NCBI GenBank assembly: GCA_002839355.1
Contig: PGXW01000003.1
Location: 28,896 to 92,895, forward strand
Length of the DNA stretch: 64,000 nucleotides
Reading direction: 5' to 3'
Source of the DNA: Spirochaetae bacterium HGW-Spirochaetae-2
GTDB lineage: Bacteria; Spirochaetota; Spirochaetia; Sphaerochaetales; Sphaerochaetaceae
A program made the translations under genes and the position numbers. Below are positions 45,378 through 54,866 of the stretch, piece by piece (position 1 is the stretch's first letter; the number at the start of each line of letters is the position of its first letter). The notes beneath the pieces were generated by a model. The model was not told the origin of the DNA. It did no database searches and worked only from the letters and a program-made list of their open reading frames with translations.

Positions 45378-46289
45378 CTAGTATTCCACTTCTTCACTCT
45401 TCGAGAACCTGAATTGCAACCAGGTGAAGATCAGCATGATAAGAAACAGTACGATACTCATGGCACTAGCACGTCCGATGCGCTGGTTGCGGATACCGGT
45501 GGTGTAGATATTCAGCGTAATGACATTGATCGGTGCCCGGGGTGCTCCACCCTGAACGAAGAGATACTGCGTACTGAAGGTCTTCAGGCACTGCAGCATG
45601 GCCATGATCGAGACCAACACCACTGTCGGCTTCAACAACGGCAGGGTTATCCTCCAGAAGGCCTGCCATTTCGACGAGCCGTCGATAGTTGCCGCTTCAT
45701 AGATTGCTGGGGGAATCGCCGAAAGTCCGGTGATGAACAGGATGACGAAATAACCGATATATTTCCAGAAGTAGACGATCATGGTGGAGACTTGGACCAT
45801 GGTCTTGTCAGCCAGCCACTTCCGGTCGATTCCCGGAGTGTTCAGAAAAGCGTTCACCCATTGGTTGCCCAATCCGCGGGGGTCGAATATCAACAGCCAG
45901 ATTGCGGCGGCGACCACGGAGGAGATTACAGCAGGCGTGTAAAAGGCTATCTGGAAGAAGCCCCTGGCATGCTTGCTCTTCAAATTCACCATGAACGTCG
46001 CGACCATCAACGAGAAGATGACGATGGGGATGAAGGTTCCCATGGTGAACACGAACGTCGCCCGGATCGAATTCCAAAAATCGGGTGAGGTGAATATGTA
46101 GGTGTAGTTGCCGAGACCCATGAAATTGGGAGGCAACAAGGATAGGACCCGTTTATCGAACATGCTCGTATACAGGGCATTCAGAATTGGATAGAAGCTG
46201 AATACTGAGAAGAAGAGTATGGCCGGGACGGTGAATGCGAATCCCCAGCGGGCTTCCTTGCGCTCTATTCCGATATATTTTCGTTTCAT
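45378..46289 (-). CDS. Sugar ABC transporter permease (MalF type)
   Basis: A 303-residue protein. ATG 46289 has GGGAAA in front of it; ATG 46307 in frame is an alternative. Six membrane helices and the EAA loop IYEAATIDGSSKWQAFWRITLP are visible. It is the pore partner of the next gene. Confidence 0.92.
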   Translation of the reverse strand: MKRKYIGIERKEARWGFAFTVPAILFFSVFSFYPILNALYTSMFDKRVLSLLPPNFMGLGNYTYIFTSPDFWNSIRATFVFTMGTFIPIVIFSLMVATFMVNLKSKHARGFFQIAFYTPAVISSVVAAAIWLLIFDPRGLGNQWVNAFLNTPGIDRKWLADKTMVQVSTMIVYFWKYIGYFVILFITGLSAIPPAIYEAATIDGSSKWQAFWRITLPLLKPTVVLVSIMAMLQCLKTFSTQYLFVQGGAPRAPINVITLNIYTTGIRNQRIGRASAMSIVLFLIMLIFTWLQFRFSKSEEVEY

Positions 46290-46367
46290 ACAGGTTTCCC
46301 TTTCCATACTGGATACAATCGAAGACCGAAGCGGCGGGACTCCGGTCTTCGCAAGATATCGAGAGTT

Positions 46368-47663
46368 CTAGAGTTGCTCGTCCAACAGTTCCTGGGCGGC
46401 ACGCTTGAGAGTGGCAAGTGCCTTCTCAGGAGTTTCACCGGAGAGCATGACAGACTCGACCGCACTGCGTATCAGTGTCTGGAATTCTGCGCTCGCAGCT
46501 CCGTAATATACAATGTGTCCACGATCCATATCCTTGGTGAATACATCGGAATAGGGGATATTCTTGTATGTCTCGGAATTCAACAAGGCTTTGGTTGGCT
46601 GTACGAGACTGACTTCCTTCAAATACTCCTCCGCATGGCTGAGCATATAGGCAATGAATTTCCAAGCCGCATCCTGGGTCGCCTTGCTGCTCTGGGCATT
46701 TACCATGAGATAGTGTCCGTAATAGGAAGCCGCGACATCCTTGACCGCATCCTTGAACACCGGGAACGGCACAATCATCCATTCCTTGCTGTCATAGAAG
46801 GCCGGGTTGTCGGCTTTGATACGGCCGATCTGGTACAGGCCGGTGTTGGCCATGGCGATGTCGTTGTTGTTCTTGTTGAACAGGGAGCGGGCATTCTTGT
46901 AGGTTGGTGACCCGAGATTGCGACCACTGGGTCCCCACTGCTGCATATAGGTCAGGAACTTGAGCCAGGCGGCTTCACCGACGATAGCGGTTTTTCCATC
47001 GTCACTGATCAGCTGTCCACCCAACTGCTCGACCATCGGCAACATTGCAACCAAATAGTACGGGTAGCGGAAGTCGAATCCACGGCGGACGAGGATATCG
47101 CCATCGCGAATGACCAGCTTCTCGGAAATGTCGGCCATTTCTTCCCAAGTCTTGGGGTAATCCTTTTCAGGATCGAGTCCTGCCGAACGGAATACACTCT
47201 TGTTGATGAAGATGGTCCAGTTGGTGAGTTCCAACGGAAGACCATATGCCTTGCCATCGACCGTAACGGGATCGAGGATACCGTCCGCATAGGTGTCGAC
47301 AACCGCTTTCATATCCTTGTAACCCGCGGCTTGCGGATTCACAGGAGCTACACGCCCATTGGCAATATACTGGTATTCGTCTTCAATCGAGAGGTTGAAG
47401 ATATCCGGGCCGGAATTGGCTGCAAATGCAGTCTGTACCAATTCGATCATCTTTGTCGAAGCCTGTGTGGTCCTTTCAATGGTGATGTTCGGGTTGGCAG
47501 CCTGGAACTCCTGGATATAACGTTCCTCGATCCTCGTCCTGTTCGGATCCTCATGGGTCCAATACTTCAAAACAATCGGTCCCTGCTCTTCTTTTGCCCC
47601 TTGAGCGAACAAAGGTGCGACCAGCAGCATGAGAGCGATACAAATCAATACACTCTTTTTCAT
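46368..47663 (-). CDS. Extracellular sugar-binding protein of the CUT1 ABC family
   Basis: A 431-residue protein with a signal peptide ending at LFA before QG (about residue 20) and family-1 features (ILKYWTHEDPNRTRIEERYI, FQAANPNITIE, ANSGPDIFNL). GGAGGT lies before the ATG. First gene of the operon binding protein-permease-permease-HAD. The two-component pair at 39.7-42.3 kb is the likely regulator. Confidence 0.92.
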   Translation of the reverse strand: MKKSVLICIALMLLVAPLFAQGAKEEQGPIVLKYWTHEDPNRTRIEERYIQEFQAANPNITIERTTQASTKMIELVQTAFAANSGPDIFNLSIEDEYQYIANGRVAPVNPQAAGYKDMKAVVDTYADGILDPVTVDGKAYGLPLELTNWTIFINKSVFRSAGLDPEKDYPKTWEEMADISEKLVIRDGDILVRRGFDFRYPYYLVAMLPMVEQLGGQLISDDGKTAIVGEAAWLKFLTYMQQWGPSGRNLGSPTYKNARSLFNKNNNDIAMANTGLYQIGRIKADNPAFYDSKEWMIVPFPVFKDAVKDVAASYYGHYLMVNAQSSKATQDAAWKFIAYMLSHAEEYLKEVSLVQPTKALLNSETYKNIPYSDVFTKDMDRGHIVYYGAASAEFQTLIRSAVESVMLSGETPEKALATLKRAAQELLDEQL

Positions 47664-47749
47664 TTCACTACCTCCACATAGTGTTTCTATACCTCTATTC
47701 TGAGGTGTGGCGGCTGTGGATGCAATGCAACTATTTTGTTATTGTTCGA

Positions 47750-48121
47750 CTATTTTTGTTTGTGCTCTGCAACAAACGCCGCGAGACGCTCCATGGTCTC
47801 CGCACTCAGGATATGCTCCATGCGGCAAGCATCCGCCTCGGCGGTAACCGGATCCAACCCCAAGACATCGCCCAAAAAAGTAGTCAGGGTCTTATGCCGG
47901 CTGTACACCTGGGAAGCCTTCAACCTGCCCTTCGCGGTCAACTCGATGGTTCCGTAGGTTTCCTGGTGGATATACCCGTCCGCCTGGAGAATCTTCATGG
48001 CCCGGCTCACACTCGGCTTGGTCACACCGATTTTCAATGCGACATCGGTCAACCGGACCGAACCATGTTCCTGCTCAAGCTCCAATACAGCTTCCAGATA
48101 ATCCTCACCAGATTCACGCAT
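47750..48121 (-). CDS. mntR: DtxR/MntR-family metal-dependent regulator
   Basis: A 123-residue protein. The start at ATG 48121 has GGAGG five bases upstream, better than ATG 48133. It has the winged helix (VRLTDVALKIGVTKPSVSRAMKILQADGYI) and the dimerisation/metal-binding helices (SRHKTLTTFLGDVLGLDPVTAEADACRMEHILS, with the E-x-x-C/H ligands). The SH3-like domain is absent, as in MntR. It follows oadG by 38 bp. The metal and the targets are not shown by the sequence. Confidence 0.85.
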   Translation of the reverse strand: MRESGEDYLEAVLELEQEHGSVRLTDVALKIGVTKPSVSRAMKILQADGYIHQETYGTIELTAKGRLKASQVYSRHKTLTTFLGDVLGLDPVTAEADACRMEHILSAETMERLAAFVAEHKQK

Positions 48122-48136
48122 GCAAGCCTCCATGCC

Positions 48137-48150
48137 ATACCCTACGGTAT
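48137..48150. promoter_or_regulatory. Inverted repeat before the DtxR-family gene, possible operator
   Basis: ATACC-CTAC-GGTAT (5-bp arms, 4-bp spacer) lies between the oadG stop and the regulator start. Metal repressors of this family bind such interrupted palindromes. The evidence is only position and symmetry. Confidence 0.35.
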
Positions 48151-48159
48151 TCTACCATG

Positions 48160-48285
48160 CTATTTCCCCTTCTTGAATATTTTGGGGAAAAGCATCAATA
48201 CCAGGTAAATCGAGAAGATCACCACGAATATGGCCAACATACCCTGCCACATGAGTGTCAAAGACTGCCTGAATACATCATTCAT
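48160..48285 (-). CDS. oadG: Small OadG-like membrane protein, 41 residues
   Basis: ATG 48285 has GGAGGAG eight bases upstream. The protein is MNDVFRQSLTLMWQGMLAIF followed by VVIFSIYLVLMLFPKIFKKG and a final K. It has a single membrane helix (about 13-34) with a Gly near its start and a basic end, like the N-terminal helix of OadG/MmdD gamma subunits, which anchor the carboxyltransferase to the OadB pump. It lies 14 bp after oadB, where oadG genes occur. The Pro-rich soluble tail and zinc-binding end of full-length OadG are missing. Function is inferred from context. Confidence 0.72.
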   Translation of the reverse strand: MNDVFRQSLTLMWQGMLAIFVVIFSIYLVLMLFPKIFKKGK

Positions 48286-48299
48286 ACCAAACTCCTCCC

Positions 48300-49439
48300 T
48301 TAGACCAACATTCCCGGGACAAGCCCAAGTATGACTCCACCGGCGATAACCGACGCTATCTGCCCGGCGACATTCGCCCCTACCGCATGCATGAGCAGAT
48401 GGTTCTGGGCATCGGCCGCCTGTCCCATACGTTGGACAACCCGTGCGGACATGGGAAAAGCGGAAATGCCGGCAGCCCCGACCATGGGGTTCACCTTGTT
48501 CTTGGTGAACAGGTTGAGCAACTTTGCGAACAGCACGCCGGCAATGGTATCGAACACGAAAGCCAGCAGTCCGAGCAGCATGATCAACATGGTCTCGTAC
48601 CGGACGAACTTGTCGGCCTGCATGGATGCGGAGATGGTGATGCCAAGCAGCAGGGTTATCAGGTTTGCCAGAACATTCTGTGCGGCTTCGGACAAGCTGC
48701 CCAACACACCCGACTCACGGATAAGGTTCCCGAACATCAACAGCCCGACCAGACTCACCGACGCAGGGGCGACATATCCGGCGAACATTGTCACGACAAT
48801 GGGGAAAAGCAGACGCGACATGCGTGAGACGTTCTTGGGATTGTAGGGCATTCGGATCGCCCGTTCCTTTTTGGTTGTCACAAGCCGTATGGCGAATGGT
48901 TGGATAATCGGCACTAGGGCCATATAGGAGTATGCCGCCACAGCGATAGCCCCGACATAATCGCTTTTCAGTACCTGGGATACAAGGATCGAGGTAGGCC
49001 CGTCGGCGGCTCCGATAATCCCGATCGACGCCGCATCCTTGAGCGGGAATCCCATGAGGGCGGCAATGCTGATTGTCGCGAATATACCGAATTGCGCGGC
49101 GGCCCCGAAGAGGACCAGTTTCGGATTGCTCAACAGGGGACCGAAGTCGATCATCGCACCTATTCCGATAAACAACAGCAACGGCATGGCCTCCGAAGCC
49201 TCGATGCCGACCTCGAACATCCACTCCAGGATACCTGCGACCTCACCGATGCCGGGCATCGTGGAATTGAGTGCACCGGAAAAGGGGATGTTGACCAGAA
49301 TCGCACCAAACCCCATCGGCAACAACAAGGCAGGTTCGAGTTTCTTGGATATGGCGAGATATATCAATGTGGAACCGATCACATACATGACCAATTGCTG
49401 CCAGGTGGTGGCAGACAGGCCTTGCAACAAGAATTCCAT
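48300..49439 (-). CDS. oadB: Na+-translocating decarboxylase beta subunit (OadB family)
   Basis: A 379-residue polytopic protein. The signature GIIGAADGPTSILVSQVL contains the Asp essential for Na+ transport, and the C-terminal VGAAGISAFPMSARVVQRMG and NHLLMHAVGANVAGQIASVIAGG stretches are complete. It couples decarboxylation of a biotin-bound carboxyl group to Na+ export. The alpha and biotin subunits are not in the window, so oxaloacetate, glutaconyl- or methylmalonyl-CoA cannot be told apart. Confidence 0.95.
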   Translation of the reverse strand: MEFLLQGLSATTWQQLVMYVIGSTLIYLAISKKLEPALLLPMGFGAILVNIPFSGALNSTMPGIGEVAGILEWMFEVGIEASEAMPLLLFIGIGAMIDFGPLLSNPKLVLFGAAAQFGIFATISIAALMGFPLKDAASIGIIGAADGPTSILVSQVLKSDYVGAIAVAAYSYMALVPIIQPFAIRLVTTKKERAIRMPYNPKNVSRMSRLLFPIVVTMFAGYVAPASVSLVGLLMFGNLIRESGVLGSLSEAAQNVLANLITLLLGITISASMQADKFVRYETMLIMLLGLLAFVFDTIAGVLFAKLLNLFTKNKVNPMVGAAGISAFPMSARVVQRMGQAADAQNHLLMHAVGANVAGQIASVIAGGVILGLVPGMLV

Positions 49440-49463
49440 GATTCCTCCTTGGAGTGCATCCTG

Positions 49464-49493
49464 AATATATCATTGGGAGCTATGGGCGGTCAA
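49464..49493 (-). promoter_or_regulatory. Promoter of the oadB-oadG(-mntR) transcript
   Basis: On the minus strand TTGACC (49488-49493), an 18-bp spacer and TATATT (49464-49469) precede the oadB ATG by 25 bp. Confidence 0.55.
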
Positions 49494-49518
49494 TGTTATA
49501 GATAATGGGCAATTAGTG

Positions 49519-49524
49519 TATAAT
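49519..49524 (+). promoter_or_regulatory. -10 element of the amino acid ABC transporter promoter
   Basis: A perfect TATAAT (preceded by GTG) lies about 110 bp before the binding-protein ATG. A poor -35 (TTATAG) sits at the expected distance. Confidence 0.4.
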
Positions 49525-49634
49525 CATGCAATTTTCATACAAGCATGACTTTCCAAAACCACCAAAACATCCTATCATGCCAACACACTGGGAAAAGGGA
49601 CAACCATTCCCAATACACAGAAAGAGGTATCACG

Positions 49635-50444
49635 ATGAAAAAGATTCTGTTGATTGTCGCACTCGCATGTATCGCAGTCTCGATGCTCGGCGCTGCAGGA
49701 GCCAAGGAACTTGGTGGAGACCAATCGTTGCAAAAGGTCCTGGACAAAGGGGTATTTGTACTCGGTCTCGACGATTCGTTCCCTCCCATGGGATATCGCA
49801 ACGAAAACAATGAGATTGTCGGATTCGATGTGGATTTGGCAAAGGAAGTCACCAGCCGCATGGGTGTCACTCTCAAGCTCCAGCCGATCGACTGGAATGC
49901 CAAGGAGCAGGAGCTCAACACCGGCAATATCGACTGTATCTGGAACGGCTTCACCATTACCGAAGAACGCAAACAGGTGATCAATTTCAGTGATCCGTAT
50001 GTGGACAACGCACAGGTCGCAGTCGTCAAGGCTACCAGCCCGGTGAAGACCCTTGCAGACCTCGCTGGCAAAAAGGTCGGTATCCAGGCCGGTTCCAGTG
50101 CTTCCGATGCCGTATACGGCAACGCAGCGTTCGCCGCATCCCTGAAAGAGATTGTGGAAGTCAAGGACAACTTGACCGCCCTCATGGACCTCGAGATCGG
50201 TGGCGTCGATGCTGTCGTCCTCGACTTGTTCGTAGCCAACGACAATATCAAGCGTAGCGGAAAGAACTTCAAGATTCTCGACGAACACCTCTCATCCGAG
50301 GAATACGGTGTCGGTTTCCGCAAGAACGACAATGCCCTGCGCAATGAAGTGCAGCGCCACATGGACGAAATGGCTGCCGACGGTGCCATGGCCAAGATCT
50401 CCACCGACTGGTTCGGCGGCGACATAACGGTCGTAGGCAAATAA
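49635..50444 (+). CDS. Polar amino acid ABC transporter substrate-binding protein
   Basis: A 269-residue family-3 binding protein from ATG 49635 with AAAGAGG seven bases upstream; the frame begins at 49545 without support. A signal peptide ends near LGAAGA. Family motifs are VLGLDDSFPPMGYRNENNEI, GFDVDLAKEVTSRMG and WNGFTITEERKQVINFS. It is followed at 12-bp spacing by permease and ATPase, a complete importer. Cystine, glutamine or similar ligands are possible; the adjacent D-aminoacylase hints at a link to D-amino acids. Confidence 0.93.
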   Translation: MKKILLIVALACIAVSMLGAAGAKELGGDQSLQKVLDKGVFVLGLDDSFPPMGYRNENNEIVGFDVDLAKEVTSRMGVTLKLQPIDWNAKEQELNTGNIDCIWNGFTITEERKQVINFSDPYVDNAQVAVVKATSPVKTLADLAGKKVGIQAGSSASDAVYGNAAFAASLKEIVEVKDNLTALMDLEIGGVDAVVLDLFVANDNIKRSGKNFKILDEHLSSEEYGVGFRKNDNALRNEVQRHMDEMAADGAMAKISTDWFGGDITVVGK

Positions 50445-50456
50445 GGCTTCGGAACC

Positions 50457-51092
50457 ATGGGAAAACTGTTGATGCTGATGCTCGAGGGTACCTTCACCTC
50501 GTTGCGGATATTCTTCCTCACCCTCCTGTTCGCGCTCCCACTCGGCCTGTTGGTCGCGAAGGGGCGCATGAGCAGGCATCGCATCATCAGCTCCCTGGTC
50601 AACGGCTACATCATGATCATGCGGGGGACTCCATTGATCCTCCAATTGATCTTCGTATATTTCGCCCCCTACTACATTTTCGGATCGTCGGCCGACCGCT
50701 TCACCGCCGTCATCATCGCGTACGTCATCAACTACGCGGCATACTTTGCGGAAATCTATCGTGGCGGTATCCAGAGCATCCCCCAGGGACAACTGGAAGC
50801 ATCCTCCGTACTGGGCTTCTCGAAGATCCATACCTTCTCCCATATCGTCATGCCGCAAGTGGTGAAACGGATCATGCCGGCCATGGGAAACGAGGTGATC
50901 ACCCTGGTCAAGGATACGGCCCTCGCCCAGACAATCGGGGTCGCGGAGTTGTTCCGGGTCGCACAGAATGCGGCGGCAAGGGAATTCTCCACCATGCCCA
51001 TATTCATCGCCGGCGTATTCTATTTCGTCATGAATGCTATCGTCTCGAAAAGTTTCGACCGTATCGAACGGAAGCTCGACTATTACCGGTAG
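50457..51092 (+). CDS. Polar amino acid ABC transporter permease
   Basis: A 211-residue HisM/GlnP-type permease with about five helices. The EAA-type loop is EASSVLGFSKIHTFSHIVMPQV, followed by LVKDTALAQTIGVAELF. Only one permease gene is present, so it should form a homodimer. Confidence 0.93.
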   Translation: MGKLLMLMLEGTFTSLRIFFLTLLFALPLGLLVAKGRMSRHRIISSLVNGYIMIMRGTPLILQLIFVYFAPYYIFGSSADRFTAVIIAYVINYAAYFAEIYRGGIQSIPQGQLEASSVLGFSKIHTFSHIVMPQVVKRIMPAMGNEVITLVKDTALAQTIGVAELFRVAQNAAAREFSTMPIFIAGVFYFVMNAIVSKSFDRIERKLDYYR

Positions 51093-51104
51093 GAAGGAAC
51101 CAAA

Positions 51105-51866
51105 ATGGCAGTCATCACAGTCGAACAGGTCAAAAAATCCTTCTCTACCTTGGAAGTGCTCAAGGATATCTCCTTCTCCTTGGAAAAGGGCGAGGTCCTC
51201 TCCATAATCGGGCCCTCGGGATCGGGAAAATCGACCTTGCTCCGTTGCATCACCAACCTGGAAACAGTGGACAGCGGTACCATCACCATCGGAGGCGATA
51301 CCCTAGTCACCACAACAGATCAGGGAAGTGCCGTCTATGCGGACAAGCACACGATCTCACGCATCCGTCTCCGGGTCGGCCTCGTGTTCCAGAATTTCAA
51401 CCTATTCCCCCATTTTTCGGTCATGCGAAACCTCACCGAAGCCCAAATCCATGTCTTGAAGACACCCAAGGACGAAGCACGGCAGGTCGCCAACGAGCTG
51501 TTGGTAAAAATGGGATTGGCGGACAAGGCCACCGCCTATCCGTACCAGTTGTCCGGCGGACAGCAGCAACGGGTCTCCATTGCCAGGGCCTTGGCCCTGA
51601 AGCCGCAGGTATTGTGCTTCGACGAACCGACAAGTGCCTTGGACCCGGAACTCACCGGCGAGATCCTTGCTGTCATAAAGGAATTGGCGAGCGAACATAT
51701 GACCATGATGGTCGTTACCCATGAAATGGCGTTCGCACGGGATATTTCCAATCGTGTCATCTTTATGGACGACGGGCTCATTGTGGAGCAAGGGTCACCG
51801 GAAGATGTGTTCGCCAAGACGCAAAACGAACGTACGAAACGGTTCCTCAACCGCTTCGGCTCCTAA
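51105..51866 (+). CDS. Polar amino acid ABC transporter ATP-binding protein (GlnQ/HisP type)
   Basis: A 253-residue ATPase. Walker A is [11 protein letters not shown], the Q loop [11 protein letters not shown], the signature [15 protein letters not shown], Walker [15 protein letters not shown] and the H loop VVTHEM. A short insertion ([20 protein letters not shown]) before the Q loop is unusual for GlnQ. Its 3' end overlaps the convergent aminoacylase gene by 20 bp. Confidence 0.95.
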   Translation: MAVITVEQVKKSFSTLEVLKDISFSLEKGEVLSIIGPSGSGKSTLLRCITNLETVDSGTITIGGDTLVTTTDQGSAVYADKHTISRIRLRVGLVFQNFNLFPHFSVMRNLTEAQIHVLKTPKDEARQVANELLVKMGLADKATAYPYQLSGGQQQRVSIARALALKPQVLCFDEPTSALDPELTGEILAVIKELASEHMTMMVVTHEMAFARDISNRVIFMDDGLIVEQGSPEDVFAKTQNERTKRFLNRFGS

Positions 51867-53430
51867 GCACCCTGCCCGCGACCACACCGGTCATACGCCC
51901 CTGTTCCCACACCACCTTCCCATTGGACATGACCAGAGAAATCCCACGATTGTCATCCACCTCATCGGTGAGCGTCTCCAGGTCGAGCAGCGCGAGATCA
52001 GCCTTGTACCCGCAACGCACCACCCCCCTGTCCTCCAACCGCAGGCACTGTGCCGGTGCGCTTGTCATGCGTTTGACCAGCTGTTCCAACGGCATCGGCT
52101 GCTTTTCCTTGAAGTATGTGGCAAACAAGTGTCGCGTCGCCTGTGTGGAACGCGGGTGGTATACGGCTCCGCTGTAGAGGGAATCGGTTCCGAAATACCC
52201 GAGGGGATGCATCAGAATACGTTCGAGCATCCCGTCGGATTGGGTCACATCGCTCATGACTGCGATGGCGGGACCGCGTGTGAGCATATCGAAGAACACA
52301 TCGAAGGGATCCCTGCCCGACTCTTGGGCCAAGGAAGCGAAGGACCTGCCTTTCAACTCGGGGAGCCCATCGACGTGCATCACCGAAATATCTTCCCATC
52401 CGCAGAGTGAAGCAAGGCTGTCCCAACCATCGGGAGCGAGCATCAAGGAACGCATGCGCACACGTTCTTCCGGCCTGGCAAGCTTCGAAAGCAACACGTC
52501 TCGCTCCAACTGCAAATACTCGGGTGGCAACAGGCTGTACAACGAAGTCGAGCCGTAGGTGTAGGGATACTGGTCGAAGGTTACCCGTACTCCCTTTGCG
52601 GCGTAATCGTCTATCAAGGCCAACATCTGCGGCACGAACTGTTGGTTCCGTCGCCCTATCGCCTTCAAATGGGAGACTTCTATCCTGACCCCGGTTTGAC
52701 GAGCCAATTCAAGTACTTCCCGCAACGAATCGACTACTCCGTCGCCTTCACAGCGGTGGTGCACGGCAAACAACCGGTCGTATTCTGCCGTAAGGTGCAG
52801 GAGCGCAAGCAACTCCTCGCGGGAGGCGAACAGGCAGGGAGCATAATACAATCCACTGGAAAAACCGGCCGCACCCTGTTCGTAGGACTGTTTGAGCAAC
52901 CGTCGCATCCCATCGATCTCCTGGGAGGTCGCGAGTCGGTTCGGGTTTCCCTGCATAGCCGCTATCCTCAGAGGTGTGTGTGCTTGCAGACCGACAACGT
53001 TGGTTCCGCTCCCATGGTGTTCCAAAGTATCGGCGAAGGTTTCGAAGTCCTTCCATGGCCAGGTATCGGCATAGTCCCCCAGGATATCGGAAGCCATCTC
53101 TCCCAACAGCCGGCGTTTGCTTCGTATCTCTCCCAACGGGTATGCGCCCATGCCACAATTGCCGATCACCTCGGTGACAATCCCTTGGGAAATCTTCGGG
53201 GCCATACCGGGATCACGCAGCAGCTGCAGATCGCTATGCCCATGCATATCGATGAAGCCGGGAACAAGGATCTTTCCCTTCCCATCGATAGTGCGAAGTG
53301 CGGTGAATCGTGTGGTTTGGGGACCTGCATGGACGATGCTGTCGTCCTGGATGGCAACCATTCCCTTGAACCGTCCGTTGCCGGTACCATCGATTATCGT
53401 GACATTGTCGATTGTGGTTGAGACTCGCAT
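51847..53430 (-). CDS. N-acyl-D-amino-acid deacylase (D-aminoacylase) family amidohydrolase
   Basis: A 527-residue amidohydrolase. The metal motif [14 protein letters not shown] and the N- and C-terminal beta-sandwich segments (ILVPGF..., [11 protein letters not shown]) are visible, with the family's [13 protein letters not shown] and [12 protein letters not shown] motifs containing the metal Cys and the region before it. Such enzymes remove acyl groups from N-acyl-D-amino acids; some act on D-Glu or D-Asp derivatives. It is convergent with the amino acid ABC transporter and divergent from an FAD oxidoreductase. Confidence 0.88.
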   Translation of the reverse strand: MRVSTTIDNVTIIDGTGNGRFKGMVAIQDDSIVHAGPQTTRFTALRTIDGKGKILVPGFIDMHGHSDLQLLRDPGMAPKISQGIVTEVIGNCGMGAYPLGEIRSKRRLLGEMASDILGDYADTWPWKDFETFADTLEHHGSGTNVVGLQAHTPLRIAAMQGNPNRLATSQEIDGMRRLLKQSYEQGAAGFSSGLYYAPCLFASREELLALLHLTAEYDRLFAVHHRCEGDGVVDSLREVLELARQTGVRIEVSHLKAIGRRNQQFVPQMLALIDDYAAKGVRVTFDQYPYTYGSTSLYSLLPPEYLQLERDVLLSKLARPEERVRMRSLMLAPDGWDSLASLCGWEDISVMHVDGLPELKGRSFASLAQESGRDPFDVFFDMLTRGPAIAVMSDVTQSDGMLERILMHPLGYFGTDSLYSGAVYHPRSTQATRHLFATYFKEKQPMPLEQLVKRMTSAPAQCLRLEDRGVVRCGYKADLALLDLETLTDEVDDNRGISLVMSNGKVVWEQGRMTGVVAGRVLRSRSG

Positions 53431-53540
53431 GGACCCATCCTACTCTTTTCAAAAAAAATGGAGAAGTATCGGACGATGTTCTCCAACATCGCCCGATTGT
53501 GTATACTGGCAAGCGCAAAACGTCCTGAAGGAGATTGGCT

Positions 53541-54830
53541 GTGGATTTCTACGATGTGGTGATTGTTGGTTCTGGACCTGCTGGAATGGGCGCGGCATTC
53601 GAAATAACCGCCAAACAGCCCGATGCTTCGATACTGATGATCGACCAGGAACGTTTCTCGACTGGTGGGATGCGAAACGATTGCAAGATGAACTTCACCT
53701 ATCCCATAGGGTTTCCCGAAGAGTATTGGACGAAAGAACAAGCCAACAGGTACATGGAGGAGGTCACCCGCTTCCTCAAGCCCGATATCCTGCACAAGAG
53801 CAATATCGGCATCTACCAACAACGGGCGCAAAGGCTCGGTTGCAGACTTCTGGAAATACGGCAATCCCATCTGGGTACCGACGGGGGACTCCTTCTCATC
53901 AAGCGCCTCCTAGCCGAATTGCATGCCCTCGGGGTTGACCTGGCATTGGGAGAGACCATGCTCTCTGTCGACGATACGTTGAAATATATCCAGACAGACA
54001 AGCGGGATATCGGGTACAAGACCTTGCTCCTGGCTCCGGGACGCAAAGGCTTCCACTTCCTGCAGATGATGTTGCAGAGTCTCGGAGTGCCGTTTCTCGA
54101 CAATATCGTCGATATCGGGGTCAGGGTCGAGACCAGACTGGAACACTACCCTATCGTCAAGGATTACTATGATCCGAAGTTCTACTTTCCCGAGAAGGTC
54201 AGGACCTTCTGCACGAACAGCGGAGATGCACACGTGGTCAAGGAGAAATATACCACAGCCCGTGGCGATACATGGTATTCGGTGAATGGGCACGCCTATT
54301 CGGCCGATACACATGAGGCGAATGGTCTGGTGAACTTCGCTATCCTCAAGACCGTGAAGTTCACCGCTCCCTTGGCCAGTGGACAAGCGTATGCCGAGAA
54401 CCTGGGCATGCAGGCGGCGCTTATGGGTGGCGGCCGACCGCTGATGCAACGGGTCGGGGATTTCCGCCTCGGTTCCCGCAGCAAGGCCGACAGCTTCAAC
54501 ACCGACCTCTACGATTTCCCCCCGAGTCTGAAGGATTGTTGCCCCGGAGACATATCGCTTGCGATGCCGGCAAAGATCCTGCGGGTAATCTGGAAAGCAA
54601 TGAAAAACCTGGACACGATAGTGCCCGGTGTACTGCATCCCTCGACTATCATGTATTACCCTGAAATCAAGCTCTACGCGAACAAGCCTGTTTACCTCGA
54701 CGACCATTTCCGTGTGACCGGATCGGTCTTCCTGGCCGGCGATGGAGCCGGTACCAGCCGTGGCATAACGGCCGCTTGGGCCAGCGGGATCCGATGTGCC
54801 GAGGGAATGTTGCGGGTTATGGAGCCCTAG
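53541..54830 (+). CDS. FAD-dependent oxidoreductase (COG2509-like)
   Basis: A 429-residue flavoprotein starting at GTG 53541, seven bases after AAGGAG; the TTG at 53535 is too close to that site. The N-terminal Rossmann motif is VVIVGSGPAGMGAAFE and the C-terminal FAD loop VFLAGDGAGTSRGITAAWASG. The middle resembles uncharacterised FAD dehydrogenases that lie near the BaiN/HI0933 group. The Cys-rich end of disulfide reductases is absent. Redox partner and substrate are unknown. Confidence 0.85.
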   Translation: MDFYDVVIVGSGPAGMGAAFEITAKQPDASILMIDQERFSTGGMRNDCKMNFTYPIGFPEEYWTKEQANRYMEEVTRFLKPDILHKSNIGIYQQRAQRLGCRLLEIRQSHLGTDGGLLLIKRLLAELHALGVDLALGETMLSVDDTLKYIQTDKRDIGYKTLLLAPGRKGFHFLQMMLQSLGVPFLDNIVDIGVRVETRLEHYPIVKDYYDPKFYFPEKVRTFCTNSGDAHVVKEKYTTARGDTWYSVNGHAYSADTHEANGLVNFAILKTVKFTAPLASGQAYAENLGMQAALMGGGRPLMQRVGDFRLGSRSKADSFNTDLYDFPPSLKDCCPGDISLAMPAKILRVIWKAMKNLDTIVPGVLHPSTIMYYPEIKLYANKPVYLDDHFRVTGSVFLAGDGAGTSRGITAAWASGIRCAEGMLRVMEP

Positions 54831-54866
54831 TGGTCCGAAACAACCTGACCGTTGCTCTTCTCGGGC

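Noticed and set aside
51924..52410. Plus-strand ORFs over the D-aminoacylase gene
   Set aside because: They are antisense shadows of a gene with clear metal-binding motifs.
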